Shown: positions 1 through 6,766 of the stretch, in pieces
Numbering within the stretch: position 1 is the stretch's first letter
Layout of the letters: the number at the start of each line of letters is the position of its first letter
Notes under the pieces: model-generated
What the model saw: only the letters and a program-made list of their open reading frames with translations
Told to the model about the DNA's origin: nothing
The model's database searches: none
Program-made: the position numbers and the translations under genes
Origin: Candidatus Zixiibacteriota bacterium
GTDB taxonomy: Bacteria; Zixibacteria; MSB-5A5; WJJR01
Assembly (NCBI GenBank): GCA_014729565.1
Contig: WJJR01000178.1
Span: forward strand, 1-10,284
Length of the DNA stretch: 10,284 nt
Reading direction: 5' to 3'

Positions 1-399
1 CACTCGCATCTTAATCTATCGCGGAAAGACATGACCGATCGGATGGTGGCTGCCATCGAAAGCGGTGTCGTGCATTGTATCGGTCATCCGTTCGCGCGCA
101 TGTTTGGCAAACGCGATCCGATCCCTCTTGATTTTGACCGCGTGCTGGAAGCGTGCCGCGAGCATCATGTTGCCCTGGAGATCAGCGGGCAGCCGGAACG
201 GCTGGACCTGCCCGATGTCTACGCTCGCACGGCGGCCGAACACGGTGTCCCACTGGTCGTTAGCACCGATGCCCACCGCATCGACAATCTGGATTACATG
301 AAGTACGGTATCGCCCAGGCACGGCGTGGGTGGGTACAGAAGAAGCATGTGTGGAATACGGTGTCCGCGGTGATATTGAAGAAGCGAGTCACGCGCTAG
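1..399 (+). CDS. polX: DNA polymerase X family protein, PHP domain C-terminal part (5' end outside window)
   Basis: The reading frame is open from base 1 to a TAG at 397-399 and gives 132 residues without a start, so the gene begins upstream. What is visible matches the end of the PHP (polymerase and histidinol phosphatase) domain of bacterial PolX: an opening HSHLNLS stretch, GHP at about residues 28-30, then 'ALEISGQPERLDLPD', and 'STDAH' (D90, H92), which normally supplies metal ligands. The tail 'MKYGIAQARRGWVQKKHVWNT' is also typical of PolX C-termini. In the family, the N-terminal Pol-beta-like part fills short gaps in base excision repair, and the PHP part provides Mn-dependent 3'-5' exonuclease or phosphodiesterase activity. 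Those N-terminal parts cannot be seen here. A stand-alone PHP hydrolase is possible but less likely given the C-terminal motif. Confidence 0.88.
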   Translation, partial: HSHLNLSRKDMTDRMVAAIESGVVHCIGHPFARMFGKRDPIPLDFDRVLEACREHHVALEISGQPERLDLPDVYARTAAEHGVPLVVSTDAHRIDNLDYMKYGIAQARRGWVQKKHVWNTVSAVILKKRVTR

Positions 400-427
400 T
401 GTCGTGCGGATTGACGCTCACCCGGAA

Positions 428-455
428 TTGACAAACCCTCAATCTTAGTTAGGTT
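428..455 (+). promoter_or_regulatory. Putative promoter of the small exported protein (TTGACA / TAGGTT)
   Basis: TTGACA lies at 428-433 and TAGGTT at 450-455, separated by 16 bp. TTGACA is a perfect sigma70-type -35 box. The second box fits poorly to TATAAT but fits the TAnnTTt part of the Bacteroidota -7 element, with TTG to TA spacing of 19 bp. The same two hexamers with exactly the same spacing occur at 1026-1053 in front of the next gene. Expected transcription start is around 461-463, giving a leader of about 55 nt before the ATG at 517. Confidence 0.55.
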
Positions 456-466
456 TCTGACAAGGC

Positions 467-486
467 CCCTCTGACTGATTAGAGGG
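467..486 (+). promoter_or_regulatory. Leader stem-loop next to the predicted transcription start
   Basis: CCCTCT (467-472) and AGAGGG (481-486) form a perfect 6-bp stem around an 8-nt loop, starting about 5 nt after the predicted transcription start. Its inner CTCT-N8-AGAG core sits at exactly the same distance from TAGGTT as the core of the hairpin at 1064-1085. It could be a 5' mRNA-stabilising hairpin, a binding site for a regulator, or an operator. No U-tract follows, so it is not an intrinsic terminator of polX. Confidence 0.5.
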
Positions 487-516
487 TCGTGCCCACCATC
501 GAGTCAGGAGTCGATT

Positions 517-813
517 ATGAGTTCCACCCGTCGTGGTCTCGCTCCACTTGTTCTTGCGGGAGTGATGATCGTGTGCCTGGCGCAGCTTGTGTCATCAGGA
601 TCCGATCCCGCCGCCCGGCACAACCAGTCAGCGAACGCCCCGAATGCCGAGCGCCTGGTCATTCGCTACGCCGACGGTGCTTTCGAACTCATCAGCCGCA
701 CACCGCTCGTAAAGACACTGCCGCCGAGTGTCGCGATGCCGGCGCCTCTGGGCGACGTTCGCGGAAGCTGGGTTGAGGTCGTTGACAATGCGGCGGACGT
801 GCTGTACCGGTGA
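517..813 (+). CDS. Small exported hypothetical protein, possibly truncated
   Basis: This 98-residue protein starts at an ATG preceded by AGGAG (506-510) at a 6-nt spacing. The N-terminus has two arginines and then a hydrophobic stretch (about residues 8-27), so it is probably a signal peptide or membrane anchor. The cysteine in it is not in a proper lipobox. Residues 46-98 read 'LVIRYADGAFELIS...' then 'LPPS' and end in 'GSWVEVVDNAADVLYR'. I recognise this style from secreted proteins in related uncultured bacteria, where the domain usually continues past LYRR, but I cannot name a family. The stop (TGA, 811-813) falls exactly where a second arginine would be expected. In-frame read-through continues 16 codons to a TGA at 862-864. 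A different frame, entered at 810, is open to a TAA at 921-923 and ends in a hydrophobic segment. The gene may therefore be intact and short, or decayed. Function unknown. Confidence 0.6.
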   Translation: MSSTRRGLAPLVLAGVMIVCLAQLVSSGSDPAARHNQSANAPNAERLVIRYADGAFELISRTPLVKTLPPSVAMPAPLGDVRGSWVEVVDNAADVLYR

Positions 814-942
814 CGGATCGATTCAGTGCAGACGGCTGTGCGTCCGCCCGCCGCGACAGCTTGAATCGGATAGGACTTACGACAATTGTTCTCATTGGAG
901 TGGTAGTCTGGCGGCCGGCGTAACGCTAGTGACGATAATAGC

Positions 943-963
943 TTGCCGAGTAGCTCTCGGCAA
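943..963 (+). other. Perfect 8-bp stem-loop downstream of the small exported protein
   Basis: TTGCCGAG (943-950) and CTCGGCAA (956-963) are perfect inverted repeats around a 5-nt loop. The stem is GC-rich and stable, and lies 130 bp after the TGA of the preceding gene. No T-run follows on either strand, so a classical intrinsic terminator is not supported. It could be an mRNA 3' end or stabilising structure. Confidence 0.45.
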
Positions 964-980
964 CATGAAGAGAGTCGTGT

Positions 981-1009
981 ATTGTCGCAGGAGGGTTTCG
1001 CCCGACAAT
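981..1009 (+). other. 7-bp stem-loop with AGGAGG in its loop
   Basis: ATTGTCG (981-987) pairs with CGACAAT (1003-1009). The 15-nt loop holds a strong Shine-Dalgarno-like AGGAGG (989-994), but no usable start codon follows at the right distance, and the ATG at 965 gives only 15 codons. The role is unknown. It ends 16 bp before the TTGACA of the next promoter, so it could be an upstream regulatory site. Confidence 0.3.
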
Positions 1010-1025
1010 TGAAGTCGACCGGTAA

Positions 1026-1053
1026 TTGACAAGGTTGTCATATGTAGTAGGTT
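1026..1053 (+). promoter_or_regulatory. Putative promoter of the large secreted protein (TTGACA / TAGGTT)
   Basis: TTGACA (1026-1031) and TAGGTT (1048-1053) are separated by 16 bp, the same boxes and spacing as at 428-455, and both sites have AA before TTGACA and A after it. The spacer sequences are otherwise different, so this is not simply a recent duplication. The predicted start near 1059-1061 leaves an unusually long leader of about 250 nt before the ATG at 1312. Confidence 0.55.
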
Positions 1054-1063
1054 ACAGGTTGAC

Positions 1064-1085
1064 TGGCTCTCATGCAGCAGAGCCA
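1064..1085 (+). promoter_or_regulatory. Leader stem-loop, counterpart of the one at 467-486
   Basis: TGGCTCT (1064-1070) and AGAGCCA (1079-1085) form a perfect 7-bp stem with an 8-nt loop. The CTCT and AGAG core starts 14 and 26 nt after the last base of TAGGTT, exactly as in the first copy. The two pairs outside the core are G-C here and C-G there, so pairing is kept while sequence is not. Confidence 0.5.
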
Positions 1086-1311
1086 TCCACCGCTTCCATT
1101 CTGGAGCGCATGGTGATGTGTCCAGGCTCTGAATTGACGCCAGTCGCTTTGGCGAGTGTTGGCTGTTGAGGCCCGGCGCTCGCGATATGATCGCATACGA
1201 CGATTCCGTCCCCGCACGGATCGACACGCATCGCTCAATGGGAATCGCGCGATGGAGCAACGATCGCGCAGGGACGCGTACCCGCAGGGTATCGGAATGG
1301 GAGGTGGCCCA

Positions 1312-4300
1312 ATGAAGAAGACCGTGACGGTGGTTTTGGTGCTGGTGTTGGCAACGCTTGCCATTGCCGCACAGACATCGCACGAGACAATAAACGCGAC
1401 CGGGGATTCACCCACCGGGCCGACGTGGTCCCATCCGGAAAGCCGGTACAACCTACCTGAAGCCGATGGCGACAACAGTAACTGGAAGCCGTTGGACCGG
1501 AAGACTGAATCGGTCTCGATTATTGATGATCAGAATGGGCCGGCCATGGGGCTTGACGCGACGGTGCAATCGTCGCCGGGTATTGTTCTTTGTGGTGGTG
1601 CACAGGGGGGCACGGCTTACGGATTACAACATAATGATAATAATCAGCAGATGATATCCGTTCTCCCCACGAGCTACGGGGGGCAGTATGTGCACTTCAC
1701 CTGGACACACTGGGATCGCATTGTCGACTCAGGAGATGTGGGTCGTTTCGTCGCTTACAACTGCTGGAGCCAAAGTGGTGGCCTCGGGCTGGGGAACTGT
1801 GGCATCACGTTCCAATGGTGGGTAAATCCTTTGGAGGCGCACGCAGGATTTCCCAATATTGATATTGGAAGCGATGATCGAGCAATCGTGGCTTTGCACG
1901 CGAGTGAACGGGACGGACCGCTTGGTGCTCCGTTAACGACCAGCCCGTGGGTATTCAACGCCGCCGTGCCGTGCGGGGACCTTTTCGGGGCAGGGCAATT
2001 CGGAAATGCGTCGCCCGTTGAAGAAGGTGAGGTGATTTGGCCCCATCTTCGCGTTGATCTTGGTGACGGGGCTCAGTCACGTCAGCAGGCCGAAGATGTC
2101 TTCCACCTGGTCGCTCATCCGAGTGGACTCGGACATGATCGGTCGTGGCAAAACCAGTTGGTGTATTACCGTCGTGTCGGCGGCTTTGGCAATCCGTGGG
2201 ACGGCCCAGTTGTACTGGACAACGATGCCGGGACGATTAACCACCATGTAGCCGTTGACCCAACGTCGGAACGGGTCGCCGTCTTCTATCAGCGCGACAA
2301 CTTTGATCCCGACAATCTCCTGCAAAACGGCTACATCGAATCACCCGACAACGGCGCCAGTTGGATTGCCGCGGGCGATTTTCCCAATCCGACCCAGACC
2401 GCCAGCTATGTGCCGATTACGTCATACACCGGACCGGAGATCGTCAATCCGCAATCGTGGGTGGAGTTGCAGGGCGAATACGACAATGATGGTATCAAGC
2501 ATGCGGTGTGGATTGAGCAGGCGTATGCCAATGCGACGGCTGATTGTCGTTTGAAACACTGGGATGAGATCAACGGCATCACCACCATCAAAGAGGCGCT
2601 CGGTTGGAATAACCAGGGTATCGATGGCGGACGTGACTTGTGGCTGGCGCTGCCGAACATTGCATTCGGCGACGGTTCAACCGTGTGCACCGACGGACCG
2701 GGTGATCAAACCAACGACAATTATGTGTATGTCACCTATGAGCAATATGGCGGGCCGACGGCGGCCGAGCAGAGTGACGTGTCGGCGTCGGACAATGCCC
2801 ACAACCTGGACATCTACATCGCGGTATCGAATGATGGTGGCCAGACGTTCTCACCGTCGGTGAATCTGACCAACACAAAAACTCCGGGGTGTGATGGCGT
2901 TATTCCGGGTAATGAATGTGCTTCGGAACGGGACCCGTCGCTCGCGCATGTGGTCAATGACACGATCCATTTGATGTACATTCTGGACACCGATGCCGGT
3001 GATGTTGTCTTCGGGCAGGGCAACTGGACGTTCAATCCGGTGATGTACTATCGCATTCCGGGAGGAACGGATGCCGACTTTTTGTGTCCCAACATGGCGC
3101 CGGTGGTTACCGCACAGTTGACCAATCAGGATCCCGATTGCGAATATCACGCCGCCTTCAATGCCAGCGCGGGACCGCAGCAACAGATGGAAGATCTGAT
3201 TATCGACAACCTCGGCAATGCAACACTGGCCGGCAGTGTCAGCGGAGTTCCCGCGGTTGACTGGTTGGTGGTAACAACCGGATCGTATATGATTCCGGCC
3301 GGGGACCCGCCGAATACCCGGACGGTCACGATGGATGCATCGGCATCATCGGTTCAGTCGGGCGGGGAAGGGCTCTATCAGAGTACGATCGAGATTACGC
3401 ATAATGATACGACACAGCCATCGCCGATCGTTTTCCCCGTCGATTTCTTCGCCTTCGATGCGTTTTACTGTCCCGAGTTCGCGACTCTCAATACCGGTTG
3501 GCTGTGGCTGACCGTATCGAACGTGGAACGCCAGGCGAATCGAGGTCCGGAGCAGGGCGGATTGGTCCGCTTGGATCCGACGGTGGGCGATTCCAGCTAT
3601 TCGATTTATGATGCCAGTTTGCTCATCGGCGTGCCACCAAATCCGGATACACTCGTCTTCCGCAATATTTATGGGGAGGGGAACGGGATGCCGGGTTTCC
3701 GTGCACTGGAGAGTCTCCAGCGTGACACGTCGGCCTACGGCACCAATAGTGGCTATGCCAGCGCCGTGGCAGGGCAGACAACGGCCGATTCCTCACTCGC
3801 CATCGACGTTGAGTACATCTTCCCGCAGCATCCGGATTCGTGTGAGTTTGTGCTCATCAAGTACCGAATCGAGAACCAGACCGAGAGCACTATCAGTGAT
3901 CTGGCATTTGGGCAGGCGACGGACTTTGACATCGTGCCCAGCCGCAACGATATCGATAGTATCCAACCGGGTGTGCAGAACACCGGGCACATCAATCCCG
4001 ATTACAACCTTGTCTATCAGCAGGGAGTGGACCAAGCCGGCCATGTGATTGTCGGCGACCGCACGGCCACCCGTTTCAAGGGCGGCATCACGGCGATCCA
4101 GCCGTCTCCGGTCCCGCGGGCCTGGGTGGCGCCGAACGAACCGTGGCTGCAGGGACCGACCGGGCTTGGTTTCGGCGAAGGGTATTTGTGGCAGGAGATG
4201 AACGCCAGCGGAATTGAGATTTTCCCGTCCAACGATCCGGATCCCGAGGAGGATCTCCATACGGTGATGGTGATGGAGAATGGCGTCAGTCTCGCGCCGG

Positions 4301-4935
4301 GTGAGGTGCGTCGCTACCTGATCGGCTACGTGTCGTCGAATACCGGCACCGATGATGCCGATCTGATGGCGAGCGTGCGCAAAGCGTGGCGGTACTGCTT
4401 CGGTTGGTCGGAGTTTGTGACCTATGATCTTCTGTCCGATCCCATGGTAAAAGAATATCCGGTGTATGCGATTGGGACTCACGAAGAGGGCCTTCCGGGT
4501 GGGTGCAACGGCTGCATTTTCAGTGAAGTGGATGACCCATTCGATGCATTTTCGCTGACGTCGAACGGCTGCGCTGGTACGATTACCTTCAGCGGCACCA
4601 TGGATGATTGGTGCTATACTGCGACATACCGGGTTGAGGATCTCTGCGGCGAGTACAGTGATGATTGTGTGATACGGGTAGACGTCGGTGAATGCATCGG
4701 TTGCCTGTGTGCGTTCCAATGTGACTTCGACGAGAACGGCGTACGCGACGCAATTGACATGAATGCGGAAATCGACATCCTGTTTTTCAATGGTCCGGAT
4801 CCGAAGGACCCGAGTTGCCCCGTTACGCGCGCCGATTTCGATGCCAATGGTTTTTCCGACGTGCTCGATCTGGATGCGTTGATCAAGCACCTGTTCTTTA
4901 ACGGTCCGCCGCCGGTGGACCCGTGTATACCGTAG
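1312..4935 (+). CDS. Secreted multidomain protein with Asp-box repeats and C-terminal dockerin-like pair
   Basis: The ATG at 1312 is chosen because GGAGGT (1300-1305) precedes it by 6 nt and it begins a clear signal peptide (MKK, hydrophobic to about residue 19, cleavage near AIA or IAA). The product is 1207 residues. Residues 21-620 look like a beta-propeller of the sialidase/BNR type, with Asp-boxes at 344-351 (SPDNGASW) and 506-513 (SNDGGQTF). Residues about 620-715 resemble a BACON/Ig-like module ('VDWLVVTTGSYMIPAG', then 'STIEITHNDTTQPSPIVFPV'). Residues about 723-1034 are a beta-rich region I cannot name. A Cys-rich Ig-like segment follows, with 'YRVEDLCGEYSDDC'. The end carries two dockerin-like calcium loops: D1138, D1140, N1142, D1146, D1149 and D1175, D1177, N1179, D1183, D1186, each followed by LFFNGP. 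Sialidase catalytic residues are not apparent, so enzymatic activity is not claimed. It is probably a cell-surface or extracellular binding protein. No cohesin gene is visible nearby. Confidence 0.85.
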   Translation: MKKTVTVVLVLVLATLAIAAQTSHETINATGDSPTGPTWSHPESRYNLPEADGDNSNWKPLDRKTESVSIIDDQNGPAMGLDATVQSSPGIVLCGGAQGGTAYGLQHNDNNQQMISVLPTSYGGQYVHFTWTHWDRIVDSGDVGRFVAYNCWSQSGGLGLGNCGITFQWWVNPLEAHAGFPNIDIGSDDRAIVALHASERDGPLGAPLTTSPWVFNAAVPCGDLFGAGQFGNASPVEEGEVIWPHLRVDLGDGAQSRQQAEDVFHLVAHPSGLGHDRSWQNQLVYYRRVGGFGNPWDGPVVLDNDAGTINHHVAVDPTSERVAVFYQRDNFDPDNLLQNGYIESPDNGASWIAAGDFPNPTQTASYVPITSYTGPEIVNPQSWVELQGEYDNDGIKHAVWIEQAYANATADCRLKHWDEINGITTIKEALGWNNQGIDGGRDLWLALPNIAFGDGSTVCTDGPGDQTNDNYVYVTYEQYGGPTAAEQSDVSASDNAHNLDIYIAVSNDGGQTFSPSVNLTNTKTPGCDGVIPGNECASERDPSLAHVVNDTIHLMYILDTDAGDVVFGQGNWTFNPVMYYRIPGGTDADFLCPNMAPVVTAQLTNQDPDCEYHAAFNASAGPQQQMEDLIIDNLGNATLAGSVSGVPAVDWLVVTTGSYMIPAGDPPNTRTVTMDASASSVQSGGEGLYQSTIEITHNDTTQPSPIVFPVDFFAFDAFYCPEFATLNTGWLWLTVSNVERQANRGPEQGGLVRLDPTVGDSSYSIYDASLLIGVPPNPDTLVFRNIYGEGNGMPGFRALESLQRDTSAYGTNSGYASAVAGQTTADSSLAIDVEYIFPQHPDSCEFVLIKYRIENQTESTISDLAFGQATDFDIVPSRNDIDSIQPGVQNTGHINPDYNLVYQQGVDQAGHVIVGDRTATRFKGGITAIQPSPVPRAWVAPNEPWLQGPTGLGFGEGYLWQEMNASGIEIFPSNDPDPEEDLHTVMVMENGVSLAPGEVRRYLIGYVSSNTGTDDADLMASVRKAWRYCFGWSEFVTYDLLSDPMVKEYPVYAIGTHEEGLPGGCNGCIFSEVDDPFDAFSLTSNGCAGTITFSGTMDDWCYTATYRVEDLCGEYSDDCVIRVDVGECIGCLCAFQCDFDENGVRDAIDMNAEIDILFFNGPDPKDPSCPVTRADFDANGFSDVLDLDALIKHLFFNGPPPVDPCIP

Positions 4936-4988
4936 GGGCTCTGATCGTTCGTTCGATTGATTGTCATAGGGATCTTCTGTTTGCATAA

Positions 4989-5194
4989 GGGTGCCACAGG
5001 CCTTATGGGCGTGTTGAAAAACGATGTCATTGCAGTTGATGCTTTTGTAGGGGCGTATTGAATACGCCCTCTGCGCGTAGCCCTTTCGCGGGCAGGGCGT
5101 ATGCAATACGCTCCTACGGGTATTGTTCTTGTCTACGCATGGCATTGCCGGAAACTCAGGGCTTTTCAACACGCGCTTAAGGCCCGTGGCACCC
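4989..5194. mobile_element. MITE-like palindromic element, about 206 bp
   Basis: The ends are long inverted repeats: 4989-5020 pairs with 5163-5194 at 29 of 32 positions, including a perfect 12-bp inner part GCGTGTTGAAAA/TTTTCAACACGC. A second, independent inverted repeat (5047-5117) lies inside. The element has no coding capacity of its own and sits in an intergenic gap, as expected for a non-autonomous miniature transposable element or a compound REP structure. I cannot identify a target-site duplication by eye, and copy number cannot be judged from one window. Confidence 0.55.
5047..5117. repeat. REP-like nested palindrome with 24-bp arms
   Basis: 5047-5070 and 5094-5117 are inverted copies matching at 22 of 24 positions, beginning GTAGGGGCGTATTG and ending in CTCCTAC. 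Each arm is itself palindromic: GGGCGTATT-G-AATACGCCC at 5051-5069 and GCGTAT/ATACGC in the other arm. The 23-nt centre has a further short stem GCCC/GGGC (5080-5093). Palindromes of the form GTAGGGGCG...CGCCCCTAC are common dispersed repeats in many environmental bacterial genomes, often mobilised by REP-associated transposases. Confidence 0.7.
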
Positions 5195-5365
5195 AAAAGT
5201 AAGTACGAGACACACAGTGGCTCACCTCTGCTCAATCAGATCGGAAATCTGAGAATCGCTGTGAGCTCTTCCCCAATGACGTTCCAGCAGGTCTGCGTGC
5301 CCTGCAAACCGTCAAAATCTCTGTTCTAAAGATCGGTTCGTTGCGAAACGGCTTGGACTGCGGCC

Positions 5366-5378
5366 CTGATTGAATCAG
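5366..5378. promoter_or_regulatory. 13-bp palindrome upstream of the porin-symporter operon
   Basis: CTGATT-G-AATCAG is a perfect inverted repeat located 45 bp before the GTG start of the porin gene. Size and place suit an operator for a dimeric repressor, but there is no second copy in the window and no regulator gene beside it. Confidence 0.25.
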
Positions 5379-5422
5379 ACTAACACGTTGCGCGCTGTCG
5401 TCGCGTCGTGAGGTGGGTGGTC

Positions 5423-6721
5423 GTGTACCGTCGTCGATCAATTGAGTTCGCTCTCATTGTAACCTTCTTGTTTAGCACCGTCGTTGCTATCAACGTTTAC
5501 GCGTCGACGAATTGGCTGACGTTGCGCTACGTCCAGCGAATGCGCATCGAAACAACCGATAACGCGATCACACTGTCGCGTGAGGCCAACGGCGGACGCA
5601 GTGTCTGGCGTCATCGCACCAGCCTTCAGGGAATCACACAGCCCCACCCGCAATTCACCGTCACGGGCCGTCTGACCAATGAAATGTACTATCACTTCGT
5701 CCCCGAAGCGCGTGCGTATGACTTCAATGAGATCTTTGTCGATTTGCTGCGGGCCACGTGGGACAGTATTGGCGGTCTCCCGCTCAGTGCAACGGTCGGC
5801 CGGCAGAACATTATACTGGGAGAGGGATTTGTGGTTATGGATGGCGGGCCGCTCGATGGTTCGCGTTCAATTTATTTCAATGCCGCCCGCGTCGACTGGA
5901 CGATTGCCCCGCATCATTCGCTCTCTTTGATTGCCTGCTACCAGCCGGAAATGGAGACGTGGTTTCCGGTCATTCATGATCAGGATCGGCTGTTGATCGA
6001 ACAGCCGGAGCAGGGTCTGATTGCCTACTATTCGGGAGCGTTTCGCAACGTCGACGTGCAGGGGTACGTGATCCGCAAGGATGTGAAGTCGAGTGACCTG
6101 GCGCCCACGTCGGGATATCGCTATTGTCCCGGTGTGCGCGTTCGGGTTCCGCTGCAACCATCACTTAGCGTCACCGGCGAACTGGCGTTGCAGCGTGGCG
6201 CGTTTGGTTCGGCAGATGTGAGTGCCTATGGTGGGTATTCGTATCTGTCGCACTCAACATCGTGGCCACGATACCTGCCCAGCCGATTCACTCTCGGCGG
6301 TCTGTATCTCAGTGGTGATGATCCGCAGACGGCTGATCGTGAGGACTGGGACCCACTGTTCAGCCGGTGGCCAAAGTGGAGCGAATCGTACATCTACACT
6401 CAGGTGAAAGAGGTTGGTGTCGCGCGCTGGACCAACACGGCGAGCGTATTTGCAACATTGCGCTTCGATCTCGATGAGCGAACGCGATTCACACTTGACT
6501 ATCACCACCTGATGGCGCCGGAACATTCTGATCCTGCACTCCCGTTTCCCGGTGGCCGCGGCACAACGCGAGGCGACCTGATCATTGGACGGTTGACGTT
6601 TACCATGAACGAGCATCTGGACGGACATGTGTTGTGGGAAGGCTTCGAGCCGGGCGATTTCTATTTCGATGGTGCGGACGGTTACGGATGGGGACGGTTG
6701 GAAGTGACCATACGGTATTGA
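5423..6721 (+). CDS. Outer-membrane beta-barrel porin, alginate-export-like family
   Basis: I place the start at the GTG at 5423, because GAGGTGG (5410-5416) precedes it by 6 nt. The in-frame GTG at 5408 has no such site. The product is 432 residues with a signal peptide (YRRR, a hydrophobic core, then 'VYA|STN' near residue 27). The rest alternates polar and aromatic/hydrophobic residues as beta strands do, and ends in 'RLEVTIRY' with a terminal aromatic, like an outer-membrane barrel insertion signal. 'TVGRQN' (124-129), the following 'GEGFVVMDGGPLDGSRSIYFNAARV' and 'DPLFSRWPKW' (about 310-319) resemble the alginate-export-type porins, where a G-R-Q motif precedes a 'fDaaRv' motif. Members transport diverse anionic or sugar-like solutes, so alginate is not implied. 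The symporter gene follows after 45 bp, indicating one transcript. Confidence 0.7.
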   Translation: MYRRRSIEFALIVTFLFSTVVAINVYASTNWLTLRYVQRMRIETTDNAITLSREANGGRSVWRHRTSLQGITQPHPQFTVTGRLTNEMYYHFVPEARAYDFNEIFVDLLRATWDSIGGLPLSATVGRQNIILGEGFVVMDGGPLDGSRSIYFNAARVDWTIAPHHSLSLIACYQPEMETWFPVIHDQDRLLIEQPEQGLIAYYSGAFRNVDVQGYVIRKDVKSSDLAPTSGYRYCPGVRVRVPLQPSLSVTGELALQRGAFGSADVSAYGGYSYLSHSTSWPRYLPSRFTLGGLYLSGDDPQTADREDWDPLFSRWPKWSESYIYTQVKEVGVARWTNTASVFATLRFDLDERTRFTLDYHHLMAPEHSDPALPFPGGRGTTRGDLIIGRLTFTMNEHLDGHVLWEGFEPGDFYFDGADGYGWGRLEVTIRY

Positions 6722-6766
6722 GAATAGTTGGCAGGTTGTCAGACGATTGTACCGCGAGGTGATCTC

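Larger units (their letters stand above)
814..1311. other. 498-bp gap without a convincing gene; stem-loops, promoter and long leader
   Basis: No open frame here has both a ribosome binding site and natural-looking protein sequence. The first 110 bp could be decayed coding sequence of the preceding gene. Two stem-loops follow (943-963 and 981-1009). A promoter-like pair (1026-1053) and a leader hairpin (1064-1085) then open a leader of about 250 nt before the ATG at 1312. A weaker 5-bp stem, CGCCA/TGGCG, lies at 1138-1154. The frame of the downstream gene is open back to 1156, but that stretch is Arg-rich and lacks a start with a Shine-Dalgarno site, so I read it as untranslated. Confidence 0.6.
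4936..5422. other. 487-bp gap holding a palindromic element and possible control sites
   Basis: The first 50 bp show no T-tailed terminator; a 7-bp stem CATAAGG/CCTTATG (4984-4990, 5001-5007) overlaps the start of the palindromic element. The element itself fills 4989-5194. The remaining 228 bp contain a 6-bp hairpin TCAGAT/ATCTGA (5236-5252) and a 13-bp palindrome (5366-5378) ahead of the porin gene. The TTGACAA/TAGGTT arrangement found upstream of the two secreted-protein genes is absent. I see no gene here on either strand. Confidence 0.6.

Noticed and set aside
1156..1311. N-terminal extension of the large secreted protein
   Set aside because: The extension is Arg-rich and would bury the signal peptide that begins at 1312, where a good Shine-Dalgarno site is present.
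892..1475. Minus-strand open frames of 145 and 163 codons in the gap before the large gene
   Set aside because: They overlap the promoter and signal-peptide region, have unnatural composition (Cys, Arg, Ser, His rich) and no ribosome site.
5047..5117. CRISPR or intrinsic terminator reading of the inverted repeats
   Set aside because: There are only two arms in inverted, not direct, orientation and no regular spacers; no T-run follows the stem.
3793..5235. 480-codon open frame on the minus strand
   Set aside because: It lies antisense to the dockerin protein and runs through the palindromic element. The translated product is rich in Arg, His and Ile, with no domain, and no ribosome site; a codon-bias shadow.
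5408..5422. Upstream GTG start for the porin
   Set aside because: No ribosome site precedes it, whereas GAGGTGG sits 6 nt before the GTG at 5423 and would be coding if the upstream start were used.
6728..6766. Upstream TTG start for the symporter
   Set aside because: It adds 13 residues unlike the family and overlaps the Shine-Dalgarno site serving the ATG at 6767.
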